Shown: in pieces, positions 1 through 12,218 of the stretch
Layout: each line of letters starts with the position of its first letter
Numbering within the stretch: the stretch's first letter is position 1
Source of the DNA: Cladophialophora immunda
Lineage: Eukaryota; Ascomycota; Eurotiomycetes; Chaetothyriales; Herpotrichiellaceae
Direction of reading: 5' to 3'
Assembly (NCBI RefSeq): GCF_000835495.1
Contig: NW_015622548.1
Location: forward strand, 310,001 to 374,000
DNA length: 64,000 bases
Notes under the pieces: model-generated
What the model saw: the letters and a program-made list of their open reading frames with translations, nothing else
Databases searched by the model: none
Told to the model about the DNA's origin: nothing
Position numbers and translations under genes: made by a program

Positions 1-958
1 GGCCAGCTGGCCTGCAACGCTAGAGTCTCTTCGCAAGAAGAGCGATCAAGTGGAATATCAGCCAGCATGTGCCGTTTTCGTGGCTTGCATCTTAGGACGT
101 ATCAAGATGGAACACATGTTGCGATATCCGGCCTTGGTCCAAGCCCTAGCGGAGGTTGTGTGTATGGCCACAACACCAGCGCGGCTGAGCACTAGCGGGC
201 TATGTCTTGCTTTGGAAAACTCCAAAGCCGTGCTCGAGGCTCATCCACTAGTGGTAAATCAATCCGTCCTGGATCGGTTGCTTTCATCATTATACGTCGT
301 CGCCTCTAGATCCGACGGTACACGGTCACTGCAGACCAGAGATTTACAGACTGAATCCCGACCAGCCGATGTCTATCAACGGATATGTGGAGTCATCGGA
401 GCTATACTCGGAAGACACCGGAAACGCCTCACTGATCGGTATCATTTACTGCTTCCGATTTTGCAAAGTCTATTGCGATGTCTGTTTTGGCCCGGTCACA
501 AAGCGATGGAAAGCCAACGCGGTACCACTGCGAATGCAATCAAGTCTTTCGGCAAGTCGCTGCCCACGTGGCTGCATGAATCTCCAGGACCCCTGTCGTT
601 GTCCTCGGCAGAACAATTGGCTCGTCTACTATCGTCCATCTCTAATCCTACGGTGTCAGCTGCACGATCGTCAAATAAGGGTAGCCGCAACGAGCTGAAC
701 GACGCAGTAAATCGAGCTCGGAAACTGGCAGGCCAGCACATGCAGTATCTTGTTATGGAGTATTGTCGATGTGTTCTTGATGGGCAAATTACGCCATCGA
801 TGAAGGATCACTTGATGCACGGTATGTACAGTGTCATGGACGCCCTCGACAGAGACGTCATGAGAGCAATGAATGCAGGTATGGATCCGAGCAGCAGGAC
901 TATATTTAGAGGGCTTTATGAAAGCTGGGTACGATTTGGCAAGTGGGACAAGAGTTAG
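1..958 (+). CDS. urb2: Urb2/Npa2 family pre-rRNA processing protein, C-terminal part
   Basis: The frame is open from the left edge of the window (first complete codon at base 2) to a TAG at 958, so only the last ~318 residues are present. Urb2/Npa2 proteins act in the nucleolus in early 60S ribosomal subunit assembly (27S pre-rRNA processing). The C-terminal ~130 residues show the family's signature end: a helical run with VMEYCRCVLDG, then 'MDALDRDVMRAMNAGMD', a short loop and 'FRGLYESWVRFGKWDKS', ending a few residues after the conserved GKW. An ATG-like start inside this frame is not the real start; the gene begins outside the window. No intron is needed in the visible part. The family call rests on the C-terminal pattern only, as the rest of Urb2 is poorly conserved between fungi. 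Confidence 0.72.
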   Translation, partial: ASWPATLESLRKKSDQVEYQPACAVFVACILGRIKMEHMLRYPALVQALAEVVCMATTPARLSTSGLCLALENSKAVLEAHPLVVNQSVLDRLLSSLYVVASRSDGTRSLQTRDLQTESRPADVYQRICGVIGAILGRHRKRLTDRYHLLLPILQSLLRCLFWPGHKAMESQRGTTANAIKSFGKSLPTWLHESPGPLSLSSAEQLARLLSSISNPTVSAARSSNKGSRNELNDAVNRARKLAGQHMQYLVMEYCRCVLDGQITPSMKDHLMHGMYSVMDALDRDVMRAMNAGMDPSSRTIFRGLYESWVRFGKWDKS

Positions 959-3236
959 AATGGTGCGCTGTTCACGATGAGCTCTCCGCAGAACACGCTT
1001 GATGAATAAAGCCACGTCAGAAGCACCAATTCGACCACGCGAGCTGAAAACGCATCCTCTCAATGGGCACCCCTTCCCGCGCTGATGCCGGACGATGCGC
1101 GATAGAAAAATGCCATTCGATCCCGTGTTAGGTGTGGTTTGATCTTGTCCTCTCACATAGGTGTCGATTCGATGGGTCTGGCCGAACTAGACAGATCTCT
1201 ATTTATTTATGTGGCGAGTGTACATCAGACCTCTTCTTTCTTTCCACACGGAAGAGATTACGTTGCGATTCCTTGCACGTTCCCAACCCCCAGCCCGATC
1301 GCTTGCCCACACACCTCTACCTAGTCATTGATGTTGGACAAACCGACGATGCAACACCGGGCGCAAAATGTGGGATGAGGCTGTGTAATTGGTTACACAG
1401 CGCGGGTTCTTCCCGCATGACCAGTTACAGAAGCAGATGAAGGTGGCCTCTCACTCGCTTTTACCAAACTCTCCCCAGAAATTATTGCCTTTGAACCTAT
1501 ATCCGTTTGTTCTTGTTGTTTCGGGACCACAAGACTACAAGTCTGTTGCTGACCATGTCACAAGGCGCAGCTGGACACATATTCCGGGCCCGAGTCTGCG
1601 CACGGCCGCCGGGCGCACAATACGAGCCGGGCGCAGAGAACACAGCCCGCTCTGCGCGCTGCAGGGCAAAACATATGCCAACGCTGGTGCATTTACATCA
1701 CACCGCTCTGGCCACCATTGGCCGAGACTGCTTTCATGCGTGTTGCACTGATGGAAGGTTTGATCGAGACCTGGCTGCCAGCACACCATTCTGCACCTTG
1801 CTGCTCGTCTTGTTCGTCTAATCTGATAAGAGCTTGCAGTCTTTCATCATTCTCTGCTGCAACCTAGCAATGATTTGCCGAGGACCTTCCTTCCTGGAGC
1901 CGGGTTTCCCTGCCGAGATGCACAGCCTTGCGTGGCGCCCGGTTACGCTTTGTCATGCGCAGGATGAACACCGCTGCAAGTCCTGCTCGCTCAGCAGCCC
2001 AGTGACTCTAGCGCTGCAGTATGTGCATAGTGAGGCGAAATAGCGCACGTCAAACAAACAGTTACCCAAGCCGGCGAGGTCTCGGGAGAGCAGACATCAC
2101 GAGAAGGGAGAATCAATTGCTCACCGCTAGCGAAATCTACCCCGGATTCGGGTCGGACGCCGCAGGACGCCGCAGAACACGAGCTCTGGATCTCAGTTTG
2201 TTTCAGCCAGGTATTGGCAGGGGCTCCGCTTTCCAAACAGCTTGGGGAGAGGCGGGCAATTCAGGGAAGTGGAAATGCAGGTGAGACTCGGGCAGGAGAA
2301 ACAAGAACCCAAAGATTGCGTATTGGCCGTGGCGGAGCCTGGTGATCACTGACCACAACGTTGCTCATTTCGCGGGTGCCAGCGTTTAGGTTGCACGGCA
2401 CATACCACGGGGCATGCCATGCGGCTCTGCGGCTACCAGCCTGGGGAGCTCCGTTGCAACCAGCTCCTTTGACATAAAGGAGGGAGATGGTAGTTATAGT
2501 GTGACTAGAAGCGAGAAATGGGGATGGGGGGTATTGAGATTGGTGGCCTCGGGAGTTCACCTGTGTCGGATGTAAGAATTCCGTAACGGGAAAGGGTTGC
2601 TGTCCCGCTCTTGGCTGCGGATGTCATAGGGCTTTTGAGTGGGGGCATACGAGTAATATTACTCAGGGTCTAGCCGAGAATCGTTTAGCGGATTCTAACA
2701 AAGCCACTACATGGACATTAATCGAACTTGCGGCTCTAGCCAGGTACCAATTGATTCGCCGCGAGATCATTTTCCTTTCTCAACCTTCTACCTCACCATT
2801 CTTTCCTGCCTGCAGCCTGATTGTCCCTCTCCGATCCCGGGCACAAAACTCCCGTGCAGCAGGTGACAATCTCTAAACCTCCCAACTAGTCGACGGACAT
2901 GTGTCCAGTTTTGATCGGCCCCTTGCCCCTGGCTGGTGCCACTCATGTCCGCGAAATACGGAGTGTGATCCATCAAACCGTGAGGCTCTGCGCAGGCCCA
3001 CACCCCATCCCTCTGACAAGCTATGGACACCTCTGACGAGAACCACCGAGGGAGGAATCCTCATCCGTACCCTTCAGCCTCACTCCTGTTACTACACTCT
3101 GCTTGAAGGTGATAATGGTGCTTTGTTCCCGGAGAGTTCAGCCGTTTCTGCTCTGCCGTCGTTGCCTCATGGTCACGCTAGAAGGAATTCCCGCCTCCAT
3201 ACCACCACCTCTTCTTCGTTGTCGTCGACGACGGGC
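959..3236. other. intergenic, no supported gene
   Basis: About 2.3 kb between the end of the Urb2 gene and the F-box gene. Only short unrelated frames are present on either strand, and none has a recognisable domain or a consistent splice structure. It should hold the Urb2 3' UTR and the promoter and leader of the F-box gene. Confidence 0.6.
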
Positions 3237-5751
3237 ATGTCCTCTCGGTTCGTCCAGCTGCCATTTGACGCCCATCACCAAATTGCATCCCAGCTCGACG
3301 TTCGTTCTTTCGACCATCTGGCAAGGACGTGCAAGTCTCTGCGTCGACATCTTCAGAATGAGAATACTGCAAAACATGCCATTCAGGTAGCAATCCCCCT
3401 TCTAGGCTTCATCTGCAGAATTTGCGGCGGGCGGGATCCTCCGTGCTGACCACGTCAGGCGAGTCTGCGGCATTGTCTCTGGGTCCAGCTCGCCCTGTCT
3501 CCCGCGCAGGCGGGCCCCCGGCAGACCCTCGCCCGGGCCATCGACTCCCAGTCTGCCTTGCAACAAGCCCGTCCGTATTCGGCCTGTATTATAGCATATG
3601 CGAGCAGTTTCACGTACAATTGGGGAATTTTGTGTTATACCTCTGCGAACAGTCTTCGCATCCTAAACTTCAATAACCGTCGAGGCACCGAGAAGGTCTT
3701 CGCCAGCAGCGTCTTCACCGACCAGATCAGCGTCACGCCCAGGGGCGAAGGAGACACTGTAGATCTGCAGGCCATCAGGTCGATCCAGGTCCAGAGCTAC
3801 GCCGAGGGCGTGGTGGCGCTCCTGTGTGACTTTGGGCCGTTTGGCCAATATATCTTCGCCGTGAATATAGCCGACAACAGGCCCTCCTCCATCCCGTCCG
3901 GGGCCGGTGGCCGCCACCATCGCGTCCCACAGTGCATCCCGATCCGGTCCAGGAACAAGCTTTTTCGTGCGGAACGACGACCAGTTCATGGTCTTGGGGT
4001 CGCACTCGGCGACGGGGAGCCACGACCACCACGAGTGGCTGCTGGACGTCTACAGCCTGGACACGGGCGAGGCGGTGACGCGGGAGCCGCTGCAGCTGCG
4101 AGATTTCTACGGGTCGGAGATCGGGTCGACGGCGTGCTTCACGATCCACCAGGGCGAGTTCTACGCGATCACGAGCCAGACGAGCTACGAGGCCGAGGAG
4201 GTCGACTGGACCAGCTACTACCACGTGGTCACGTTCCGGCTGGACGACCCGGACCCGGAGCTGGCCATCAAGCTGATCTGGCGGCGGCAGCACCTCGAGG
4301 GCCCCATCAACGACGCCTGGAACGACCTGGGCTTCCAGATCGACCACTCGACGGGCGAGCTGCTGGTGGTCGAGGGCCGTAAGGAGTGGCTCAACGGCGG
4401 CAGCCGGTCCCTCCGCACGTACTACACGCAGCCCATCCGGCGGGCCGAGTTCAAGAACCTGAAGGACGGGCTGCGCCATCCGCCCAACGACCGCCTCAGC
4501 GTCACCCTCGACGAGCACAGCAACAGCCGCTGGGAGGAGCCCATGGTGCGCGCCGACCGATACGTGCACGCCGAGTTCCAGGCCGACGGGGGCGGCGGGG
4601 AGCCGCCGGCCAGGGAATACATCCGGGCCCGGACCAAGTGGAACGGGTACTCGTTCAACGCGCAGGCGTTCATCGACCTGGTGACGGACGAGGCGGTCAT
4701 GGAAGGCGAGTGGCGGCCCCGGCAGCGCATCAAGCTACGGGTGGTCAGCAGGCAGGAGCTCAGTCCTCTGGTGGGAGACGTGAAGGCGACGCCGACGACA
4801 ACGCCTACGGGCGGTTCCGTGGCTTTGGTGCTCCGCAAGCGCATCCGCGACCGCGAGGGCCAGGAGATGGAGGACGGAGACCGCGCCTTCACGGCCAGCC
4901 GTGTCGCGCTCTGGCCCCCGGACGACGCGCCCCAGGGCCTGCACGAGATCCTCTGCCCCGAGGGCCGGGCCGGCGACGTCAAGGCCATGCTGGGCGACGA
5001 GGGCATCGTGTATATGGCCGGCCCGCCCCGCGCGCCGGGCTCGGCGGAGCGGGCGCTGGTCTTTGTCGGCTTCGACCCGACCTTTGGCTTCCAGGGCATG
5101 CAGCGGCTGGATGGGAGTCCCGCGGTGCCGAAATCGGAGAGGAAGAGGAAGGTGGACTGCTACGAGTTCGACGAGGCACCGCAATCCGTGAGTCTCGAGA
5201 GCCAGAGCCAGAGCCAGAGCCAGAGCCAGGGAATCGACCTCGACCTCACGGATCCCACAAAGAGGCTGAAGCTGGGGGCGCGGGTCAAACCAGACGCGGG
5301 AGATTCAACTTCTCTCCCGTTCCGGGGCGACGAGCAGGAGGAACTCGCCGTCCTCCCCCAGGGCCACAACATGGCACAGGCGCTGGGTCTGGATCCGGCG
5401 CCTCTGATCGACGAGTCCAAGGACTGGCCGCTGCCTCCGCTTTCCTCGCGCGCCGAGTTGCCCCCGATGTCCCAGCCCCAGAGACCCTTGCTGGCGGCGA
5501 CCTCGACCTCGACCTCCAGCCCGAGTCCGAGCCCCAGGCTGCCGGTGGTGCCGCCATCTCCGTCGCCGTCGCTTACAACCACCTCCCGTTCGGCACCCGC
5601 TGCAAAATCCGTCGCAAGCCCGGACGATCCCACGCGGCAGAGTAGCCGGGGCCACGGCAAAGGCAAGGCGCCGGCACCTCCCAGACTTCGCCAGACACGG
5701 CGCGAGCGGGCAATGTACATGTCCATCGGCAGGGGATATTGGCTGCGCTAG
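3237..5751 (+). CDS. F-box domain protein with long disordered C-terminus
   Basis: Likely substrate adaptor of an SCF (Skp1-cullin-F-box) ubiquitin ligase. The F-box is residues ~3-42: 'FVQLPFDAHHQIASQLDVRS' followed by FDHLARTCKSL. Exon 1 is 3237-3386; a 72-nt intron 3387-3458 has a GCTGACC branch site and CAG acceptor and joins in phase 0. Exon 2 (from 3459) runs through '...GQYIFAVNIADN'. The frame then changes between ~3861 and 3953; the best fit is a 46-nt intron 3907-3952, giving '...SGAG' then TSFFVRNDDQFMVLGSHS, which matches how fungal F-box proteins of this type continue. The last exon runs to TAG at 5751. The C-terminal third is rich in Ser, Pro and Gln and includes an SQ repeat coded by bases 5198-5230. 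The start at 3237 is chosen because the F-box sits at the N-terminus; an in-frame upstream extension to 2901 is possible. The second intron is uncertain. Confidence 0.7.
5198..5230 (+). repeat. in-frame GAGCCA hexanucleotide repeat
   Basis: About five copies of a 6-bp unit (AGCCAG) inside the F-box gene, coding an alternating Ser-Gln stretch. Its length keeps the frame, so changes in copy number would alter only the linker. Confidence 0.85.
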
Positions 5752-6755
5752 GGAGTCATTTGCTTGCCCTTTTTCTTTTTTCAGTGCCTCCGTCTGTCGA
5801 AGGGCGGCCGTAGGGATTCCTCAGGAGAGCAGAAACCGAGTTCAACCCTCGATCGGAGCACGAAACACAAGGGCTACCACGGGTGGCAGAGAATATTGGG
5901 GGAGATACAGAGAAACGAGAGCAAAAGGGAGAGACGCTCAACAGGCATTCATTTGGCTGATGTATTTCGGGTCGTACATATATTCCCGATACTTTTTGGA
6001 AATGTCGATATATAGATTCTCTGTCATCTCTGGCTCCTTGCAGCCCCATCCTGGTCCTCTCCCGGCCCTCCATAGTATCTCCTATACCTCGCGAACCTCT
6101 ACACCTGTAGAAAAAGACTCGGAGAGCGATATTATACGCCTCAGAAGCCAAGTAGCCTCGACGGCTAGCTTGCCACGGAAAAGAGTGTGCACGCAGAAGT
6201 ATGAGGGGATTCGGCCCAGGTCGACGACCTGGATCAATCTAAAACGGGAAAGAAAGAAAAGGAGCCGCGGAAGGGATCCATCTGAGAAGGATATTATACG
6301 CGAACTATGCCTCTGTTGAAAGCTGCAGTCCAAAGTTGTGAACGAAGCACTAAAGTATATCATCTTCCCGACCCAGTTTATACGCATCCCATCCCTTGTG
6401 GCCATGATCTCGCCCATGCCCAAGTCGCCGTCCTCTGCCGGTGGAGTTGTAATGCATGATCTGGGCATCGACCCCTCGAGTTCCACCAAAGAATATATTA
6501 GAAGGTCCAACCCATGGCGCTCGGGTGATATGCCAGGCGGGGACTGATGTCTCGAAATCCAATCGATGAGACAGGTCGATGGTTGCCGCAGACGGTTGCC
6601 GTCAGACGCGGCTAGATGAATCTGATCATCCACCATAGGTGCTTGGGTTTTGTTTTGGAATCGTTGAGAGACCGAGAGAGATATGAACAGAGTCAGGCAT
6701 GGGCGACGGTTGGTGCTTTTGCAGTGCATATTTTCAAATGGACGTCGCAAAGGCT
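5752..6755. other. intergenic between convergent genes
   Basis: About 1 kb between the 3' ends of the F-box gene (+) and the Rvs167 gene (-). I see no coding region, RNA gene or repeat here; it should carry both 3' UTRs. Confidence 0.6.
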
Positions 6756-8210
6756 CTAATTCAGGCGCACATAATTTCCTGCGTGTTCTGAGGTCAGCTA
6801 ATCAAGATCCAGACTGCTGGCGATATACCAAAAAAACAAGCGAAATGCAAAATTCAAAGTTCAGAGTCCAAATCCGAGGCCACACCTACCAGGAAACTGT
6901 CCTTCTCGCCCGTTGACTCGTCCCGTCCACCACTCATTCTCATTCTGCGTCCTTGATGTAATTTCGATGACATCTCCTGTCATGAAACTGAGATCTCCTT
7001 CTGCCTGCGCCTCGTAATCATACAAGGCTGTACAGGTCTCTGCATTAGGCACACCACTCAGCCGACTTGGCTTAGGTTTTGGTGGAGGAGGCTTGCCCTT
7101 TGCTGCAATGGCGGCACCCAGTGAAGGACTTCCTATTGCAGGACTGCTGGGCATACTTGCTGAGCCGGTAGGAGAATAAGGCGGAGGTGGGTTGGAAACA
7201 CCATCTTCAAGATGACTTGTCCTCCGACTTGCGTATGAGCTTTTACTTGCTTCTGCCTCCTTGGCTTTCGAGTGACCCAGTCCGTATCTCGACACGCCGC
7301 GAGGCTTCACGCCGCCTGTGGTTTTGAAATGGACAATCGAAAGCGCCTCTGCGCGTTCCTGAACATCCCCTCGTTTCATCTCGAACGCCTCCTCGATGTC
7401 CAGATTTAGGTTGAAGTAGCCAATATTGATGGCTTGCATCTTTTCGTGGAGGGTGTAGAAGACATTGAGTTGCATGTAATAGAAGGACTGGAAAAGAGGA
7501 CGGATGAATTCGGCCTCCAGCGCAAAAAGCTTGGGGAGTTCATCTTTGAGCAAATTATTGAAATATTCATAGTCCTGCGTGGCTTGTTCGACGTCGTTCT
7601 CTGCCTTGAAGAGGGCCTTTTCGTCCTTGAGGGTCTTTTCTTTCTTGTCCTGCAGCTTTTTGAGAGTGGCTCGGTGTCGGTCGTAGTCTAGCTGTTTGTG
7701 ATCGCGCTTGACGTTGATCTTGCGGATGACCTTAATGACCTCGAGTAACTGGTCGGCGGGCGCTATCACGCGCTGTTCGATCATTTCTAGTTCCGGCTGC
7801 AGTGTGGCCTGCAGTTCGCGCACAATAGACTCATACTCTTCACAAGCTCGGATTCCTTCTGGGTTTCCTTCGGGGATGAGCGAGTTGGGATCAGAGACAC
7901 GGCCGGATATGGGCTTGTAGATCTCCTGGATGGCTTTGGAGAATTCGATCTGGTGGTTCAGCATGCCTAGAGAAGACAGATGTTAGAGACAGACGTCATT
8001 GGACGGAGCCCCCTCTTAAGACATACCGTTGATGGCCTCAAAATACTTCTTTGACTCGTCGTGCAGCTTCTTGGTCTCCTTCTCCAGCTCCTGAAAGCGC
8101 CTCTCAGCGTCGATGTAGACAGCATCTTTTGTATTATCGCCAATATTGAAGCGCTGCTTGAATTGTTGTGGGGCTCGAGTTATACTCTTCCCCACGCCTT
8201 TCAGACTCAT
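6756..8210 (-). CDS. rvs167: Rvs167/amphiphysin-like BAR-SH3 protein
   Basis: Membrane-curving adaptor of actin patches and endocytosis. Three exons: 8210-8027, 7966-6890 and 6778-6756 (introns 60 and 111 nt), giving 427 residues, the usual Rvs167 size. The N-terminal BAR domain (~1-240) starts with [17 protein letters not shown] and contains long charged coiled-coil helices. A Pro/Ser-rich linker (~260-365, with [10 protein letters not shown] and [10 protein letters not shown]) follows. The C-terminal SH3 domain (~370-427) shows ALYDY, a Trp-Trp pair (NEWWTG) and the final GNYV, the last part coded by a 23-nt terminal exon that supplies GNYVRLN and the stop. In this frame a non-ATG extension upstream was rejected because conserved BAR sequence starts at the ATG at 8210. 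The partner Rvs161 is not in the window. The gene is divergent from NFS1. Confidence 0.93.
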
Positions 8211-9006
8211 TTTGCGTGGTAGTTCTTGAACAGACACTCAATCCTCGCCTCGTGCTCTTCGGGGATGTGGATGTCTCGGAATAGGATATTCAATGAGAAG
8301 GAAAGGCGAGGAGGGGAGCCTTCGAGGAGGAGTCGCAGAACTATGGGGTGGACTGTATCCGGGTGCCTGGTGGTGGTAGTAGAGGTGGACGGAAGTATGC
8401 GAAGACGAAGGATGGAGGGGCGGTTTGGATGTGGGCAGCAAACGATGGTTGGAGACGGCACAGTTCGCTTGGACCACCGCCTGGGCGACAAGAAGCAATG
8501 ACGCAGCCGAGTGAGAAGGAGATTGTGGCTGTGCCGGAGAGAAGCTGGCTGGCTGTGCGCGCCCTTCACTTCCCACCAGATGTTTGCCGTTTGAGACCTT
8601 GCAGTAGAGACGGGAAGCGACAGCGATGAGAGATGTGCGAAGGAGCAGGATTGTCCTTCAACTCACTGGACACTGTCTAGCTGTATTGAGATCAGGTCAA
8701 GGTCGGTGCCTCGCAAGCTGACTGGCGTGCTTACCTCTCCTGCAGCGATCCCACCGACATCACCGACCACATCCGTCGTTTAGCCGTATGCAACGTGCAC
8801 TTGGGTTGTGCAATGGTGGTTGGTGGTGGCGAAGGAGAGAGAGCGACATCGGGCGGGAAGGTCGCCCGAACATCTAATCTGATAAATCCCATCATCAGCC
8901 ACCCCATCCATCCAAGCAAACTCGAGCAGATTCATCATCTGGGGACCAGCATATTTCCTTCCTCTTCCAAAACCAATAGTCAGCTGGACTGATTCACTTC
9001 CAAAAC
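8211..9006. promoter_or_regulatory. divergent promoter region rvs167 / NFS1
   Basis: About 0.8 kb between the divergent starts of the Rvs167 and NFS1 genes. It should hold both leaders and promoters. No coding region is supported and I see no clear TATA element. Confidence 0.5.
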
Positions 9007-10760
9007 ATGTCTGGACCAGCATCTTCAGTGATGCGGCAGGCTTCGCGTGCCTGCGCTCGCCGGTTTTCCAACAACACCATCCTTTCTCCCTCACGTCCCG
9101 GAACTGCTTCCATCGCCTCCTCGCGCTTCAGCGGCCGTCGCAGCTATGTCTCCGAGTCCAAACCAGCCAATGCTCAAGTTGCCGACGTCGAGTCTGCCAT
9201 CAAGGCGGACCAGAAGAAATTCATCCAGGAGAGTGGCAATCTTCCTTCACAGGTCAAGATGCCGGGGACCGGGATCACCGCCGATACAATGCTAAGTCCC
9301 CAAGCTGGCATTTTGAAGCATGCCACCATCATGGATCAGGGCACTCGCCCAATCTATCTAGATGCGCAGGCCACGACTCCAGTTGACCCCCGAGTTCTCG
9401 ATGCAATGCTGCCCTTCCTCACTGGCCTCTTTGGCAATCCCCATTCGAGAACGCATGCATATGGCTGGGAGAGCGAGAAGGCTTCCGAGCAAGCAAGAGA
9501 ACATATTGCCAAATTGATCGGCGCAGACCCCAAGGAAATCATATTTACGAGCGGCGCCACCGAAAGTAACAATATGAGCATTAAAGGTGTCGCCAGGTTT
9601 TTTGGCAGGTCGGGCAAGAAGAAGCACATCATCACAAGTCAGACAGAGCACAAGTGTGTTTTGGACAGCTGTCGACATTTGCAGGACGAAGGCTTTGAGG
9701 TCACATATCTGCCAGTCGACGCAAGTGGCTTGATCAATCTACAACAGCTCGAGGAAGCAATTAAACCAGAAACTGCGTTGGTCAGCATCATGACAGTCAA
9801 CAACGAGATCGGTGTCATCCAGCCCATGAAAGAGATCGGACAGCTTTGCCGATCGAAGAAAGTATATTTCCATACCGACGGCGCGCAGGCGGTCGGCAAG
9901 ATTCCAATCAGCGTCAACGACTGGAACGTCGACCTGATGTCGATCTCGAGCCATAAAATCTATGGGCCCAAGGGTATCGGCGCCTGTTATGTTAGAAGGC
10001 GACCTCGCGTCAGGTTGGACCCCATCATCAGCGGTGGCGGTCAAGAGCGAGGTCTCCGCAGCGGCACGCTCGCACCTCACCTGGTGGTCGGGTTTGGAGA
10101 GGCTTGTCGTATTGCCAAAGAGGAGATGGAGGTGAGCGCCATGCTTTCTTTCTTGAAGACAGCTTTCTTTGATGATTATATGCTTTATTTAACATGCATG
10201 GCTTTCTGAGCGTCTGACTGCAAGCACAATGCCAGCGCCTTGATTAGCATAGCAGGGGTTATGATTTCACTTTTTGGATCGCCTACCTTTTTCCAATCAC
10301 CCCCTTGATGGACAATGCTGACTTTGGATCTCTACAGTACGACTCTAAACGCATCAATTTTCTCTCCAAGCGACTTGTCGACGGGTTGCTTTCAATGGAA
10401 CACACATCTTTGAATGGAGACCCTACACGACGGTATCCCGGATGCGTAAATGTTTCATTTGCCTATGTTGAAGGAGAGTCGCTCTTGATGGCCCTCAAGG
10501 ATATTGCTCTCTCCTCCGGGAGTGCTTGCACTTCAGCATCTCTGGAGCCTAGCTATGTCCTTCGAGCGCTGGGAAACAGCGACGAAAGTGCGCACAGCAG
10601 TATCCGTTTTGGCATCGGGCGTTTCACCACCACTAGCGAAATCGACTATGTTCTGAAAGCCGTCCGTGAGCGCGTCACCTTCTTGAGAGAGCTCAGCCCG
10701 CTCTGGGAACTGGTCCAAGAAGGAATCGACTTGAACACCATCGAATGGAGTCAGCATTGA
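9007..10760 (+). CDS. nfs1: mitochondrial cysteine desulfurase Nfs1
   Basis: PLP enzyme that takes sulfur from cysteine for iron-sulfur cluster assembly on Isu and for tRNA thiolation; acts in the mitochondrial matrix. Two exons, 9007-10131 and 10338-10760, joined in phase 0 across a 206-nt intron with GTGAGC donor and TACAG acceptor; 515 residues. The first ~45 residues are rich in Arg, Ser and Ala with almost no acids, as in a matrix-targeting presequence. Landmarks of class V aminotransferases follow: [14 protein letters not shown] near 118, TSGATESNN, '[10 protein letters not shown]', the PLP-binding Lys317 in [10 protein letters not shown], the [12 protein letters not shown] loop, and the catalytic Cys439 in SSGSACTS at the start of exon 2. 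The end ([10 protein letters not shown]...) matches the family. Essential housekeeping gene; very sure. Confidence 0.97.
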
Positions 10761-10926
10761 TCGACTAATGTTGATGGTTGATGAATTTTGTACACTATGG
10801 GCTTTCATAGGACGACAGCATGAGTCGATCGCCCCTCCTCTTTCATTGAGTGCCAGACCCTGCCTTTGCTGCAATGTTCATGGCACCCAGGGAGCCAGCT
10901 GGACGCAAAACGATGCTTTTTTGAAG

Positions 10927-12218
10927 TTATAAGTGGCTAATTCTGGCGGGATCTCTATATCCATAGCCTCGAATCATATTCTTGATACCCCGTCCTTGTT
11001 TGGTTGCTTCCCATGCATCTGTGGTGTGCTCAAAATCGAAAATGTTGGAGATGAGGCTCTTTAGAGGCAGAGTGCCCGCCTCAAGCACGTCCATGGCGAC
11101 TTTGAAATCCCCCTCGTTGTATCGGAAGGCACCGTGCATATGCAATTCCTTTTCGCTCATGGCCAGGATAGGAAAGTTGATGACAGGCTTTCCCAGGCCT
11201 GTCTGCACACAAGAGCCTCCCGGACGAAGGACATGGACCGCTGTGATGATTGAGCTTTCCGCCCCTGTGGCCTCGATGACGGCGTCTGCACCGAGTCCCA
11301 GCCCGTTTTCCTCAATCAGCCGCGCCGCGTTCTTCTCTGGCGAAGCAGACAGATCGGGCTTGAAGGTATTCGACCTGTTGAGATTCCTGGCAAATTCCAA
11401 CTTGTGGTCCAGCAGGTCGACTGCCACAACTTTCTTTGCTCCAAATAGTCGGGCAACTGCACCACATACGAGGCCAATTGTGCCTGCGCCGAAGATGACC
11501 AAGCTCTGACCTGGTTTGACTCCGATCATTCGCACTGCATGCGCCGCCACAGCAAGAGGCTCGGCAAGAACGCCCTCCTGCAGACTCACCCCCGGCGGAA
11601 GCTTGTAGCAGAAGTCGGCCGGGATCTTGAAATACTTGGTGAGACATCCCGGGGTGTCTGGTGGGCAAGCGGCGAATTTCATGTGCGGGCAAAGGTTGTA
11701 CAGTCCTTCCTTGCATCTGTCACAGGAACGACAAGGCTGACCTGGCTCGATGGCGACATTGTCGCCTGGCCTCAGATGGGTGACGGCAGAGCCAACCGCA
11801 TGTACCGCTACAAACTGAGGTTAGCCCCTGTCATCCAAGTCCAAGTCGGGATGTCTGCGATGGGTTCTCTCGCAAAGGGGCAATGCAACTGACTTCCTGA
11901 GGCCTCATGTCCCATGACCAGAGGGTTTGATTCGGAGACAAACTTCCCATTGACGCCGCCGTGGTTCCAGAAATGCACCTGAAGGCTGTCAGATCTTTGC
12001 TCGTGAGTACCGCTCGACGATCTGATCTACATCACTCCCGCACACTCCCACGAACTTGATCCGAATTATCGCATCTGTGGCATCTGTGATCTTGGGTTCT
12101 GGTCTGTCCTGGATTTTTGCTTGTCCGGGGCCGTATAGAAACACTGAGGGATTCTTCTAGGTCAGCAAAGACAAGTCCTTGATCTATAGGTGAAGTAGCC
12201 ACTTACAGAGTAAGCCAT
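10927..12218 (-). CDS. zinc-dependent polyol (sorbitol/xylitol-type) dehydrogenase
   Basis: Medium-chain NAD(P)-dependent dehydrogenase that oxidises a sugar alcohol to a ketose. Four exons: 12218-12207, 12156-12031, 11978-11894 and 11807-10927; 367 residues. The start exon codes only Met-Ala-Tyr-Ser. Zinc ligands are visible: VGVCGSD (end of exon 2), GHEASG (exon 3), and the four structural-zinc cysteines in CRSCDRCKEGLYNLC (exon 4). The Rossmann motif is VIFGAGTIGLVCG. The N-terminal 'NPSVFLYGPGQAKIQDRPEP' pattern is typical of fungal xylitol, sorbitol and L-arabinitol dehydrogenases; which polyol is used cannot be read from the sequence. Acceptor AGs occur at 12157 and three bases later (12154), so the fifth residue may be Lys or absent. 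The gene is divergent from a Zn2Cys6 regulator, which may control it. Confidence 0.9.

Noticed and set aside
4386..5645. Long frame of 419 codons overlapping the F-box gene
   Set aside because: It is a shadow caused by high GC at third positions; its product is Arg/Gly/Pro-rich with no domain, while the other frame matches F-box proteins.
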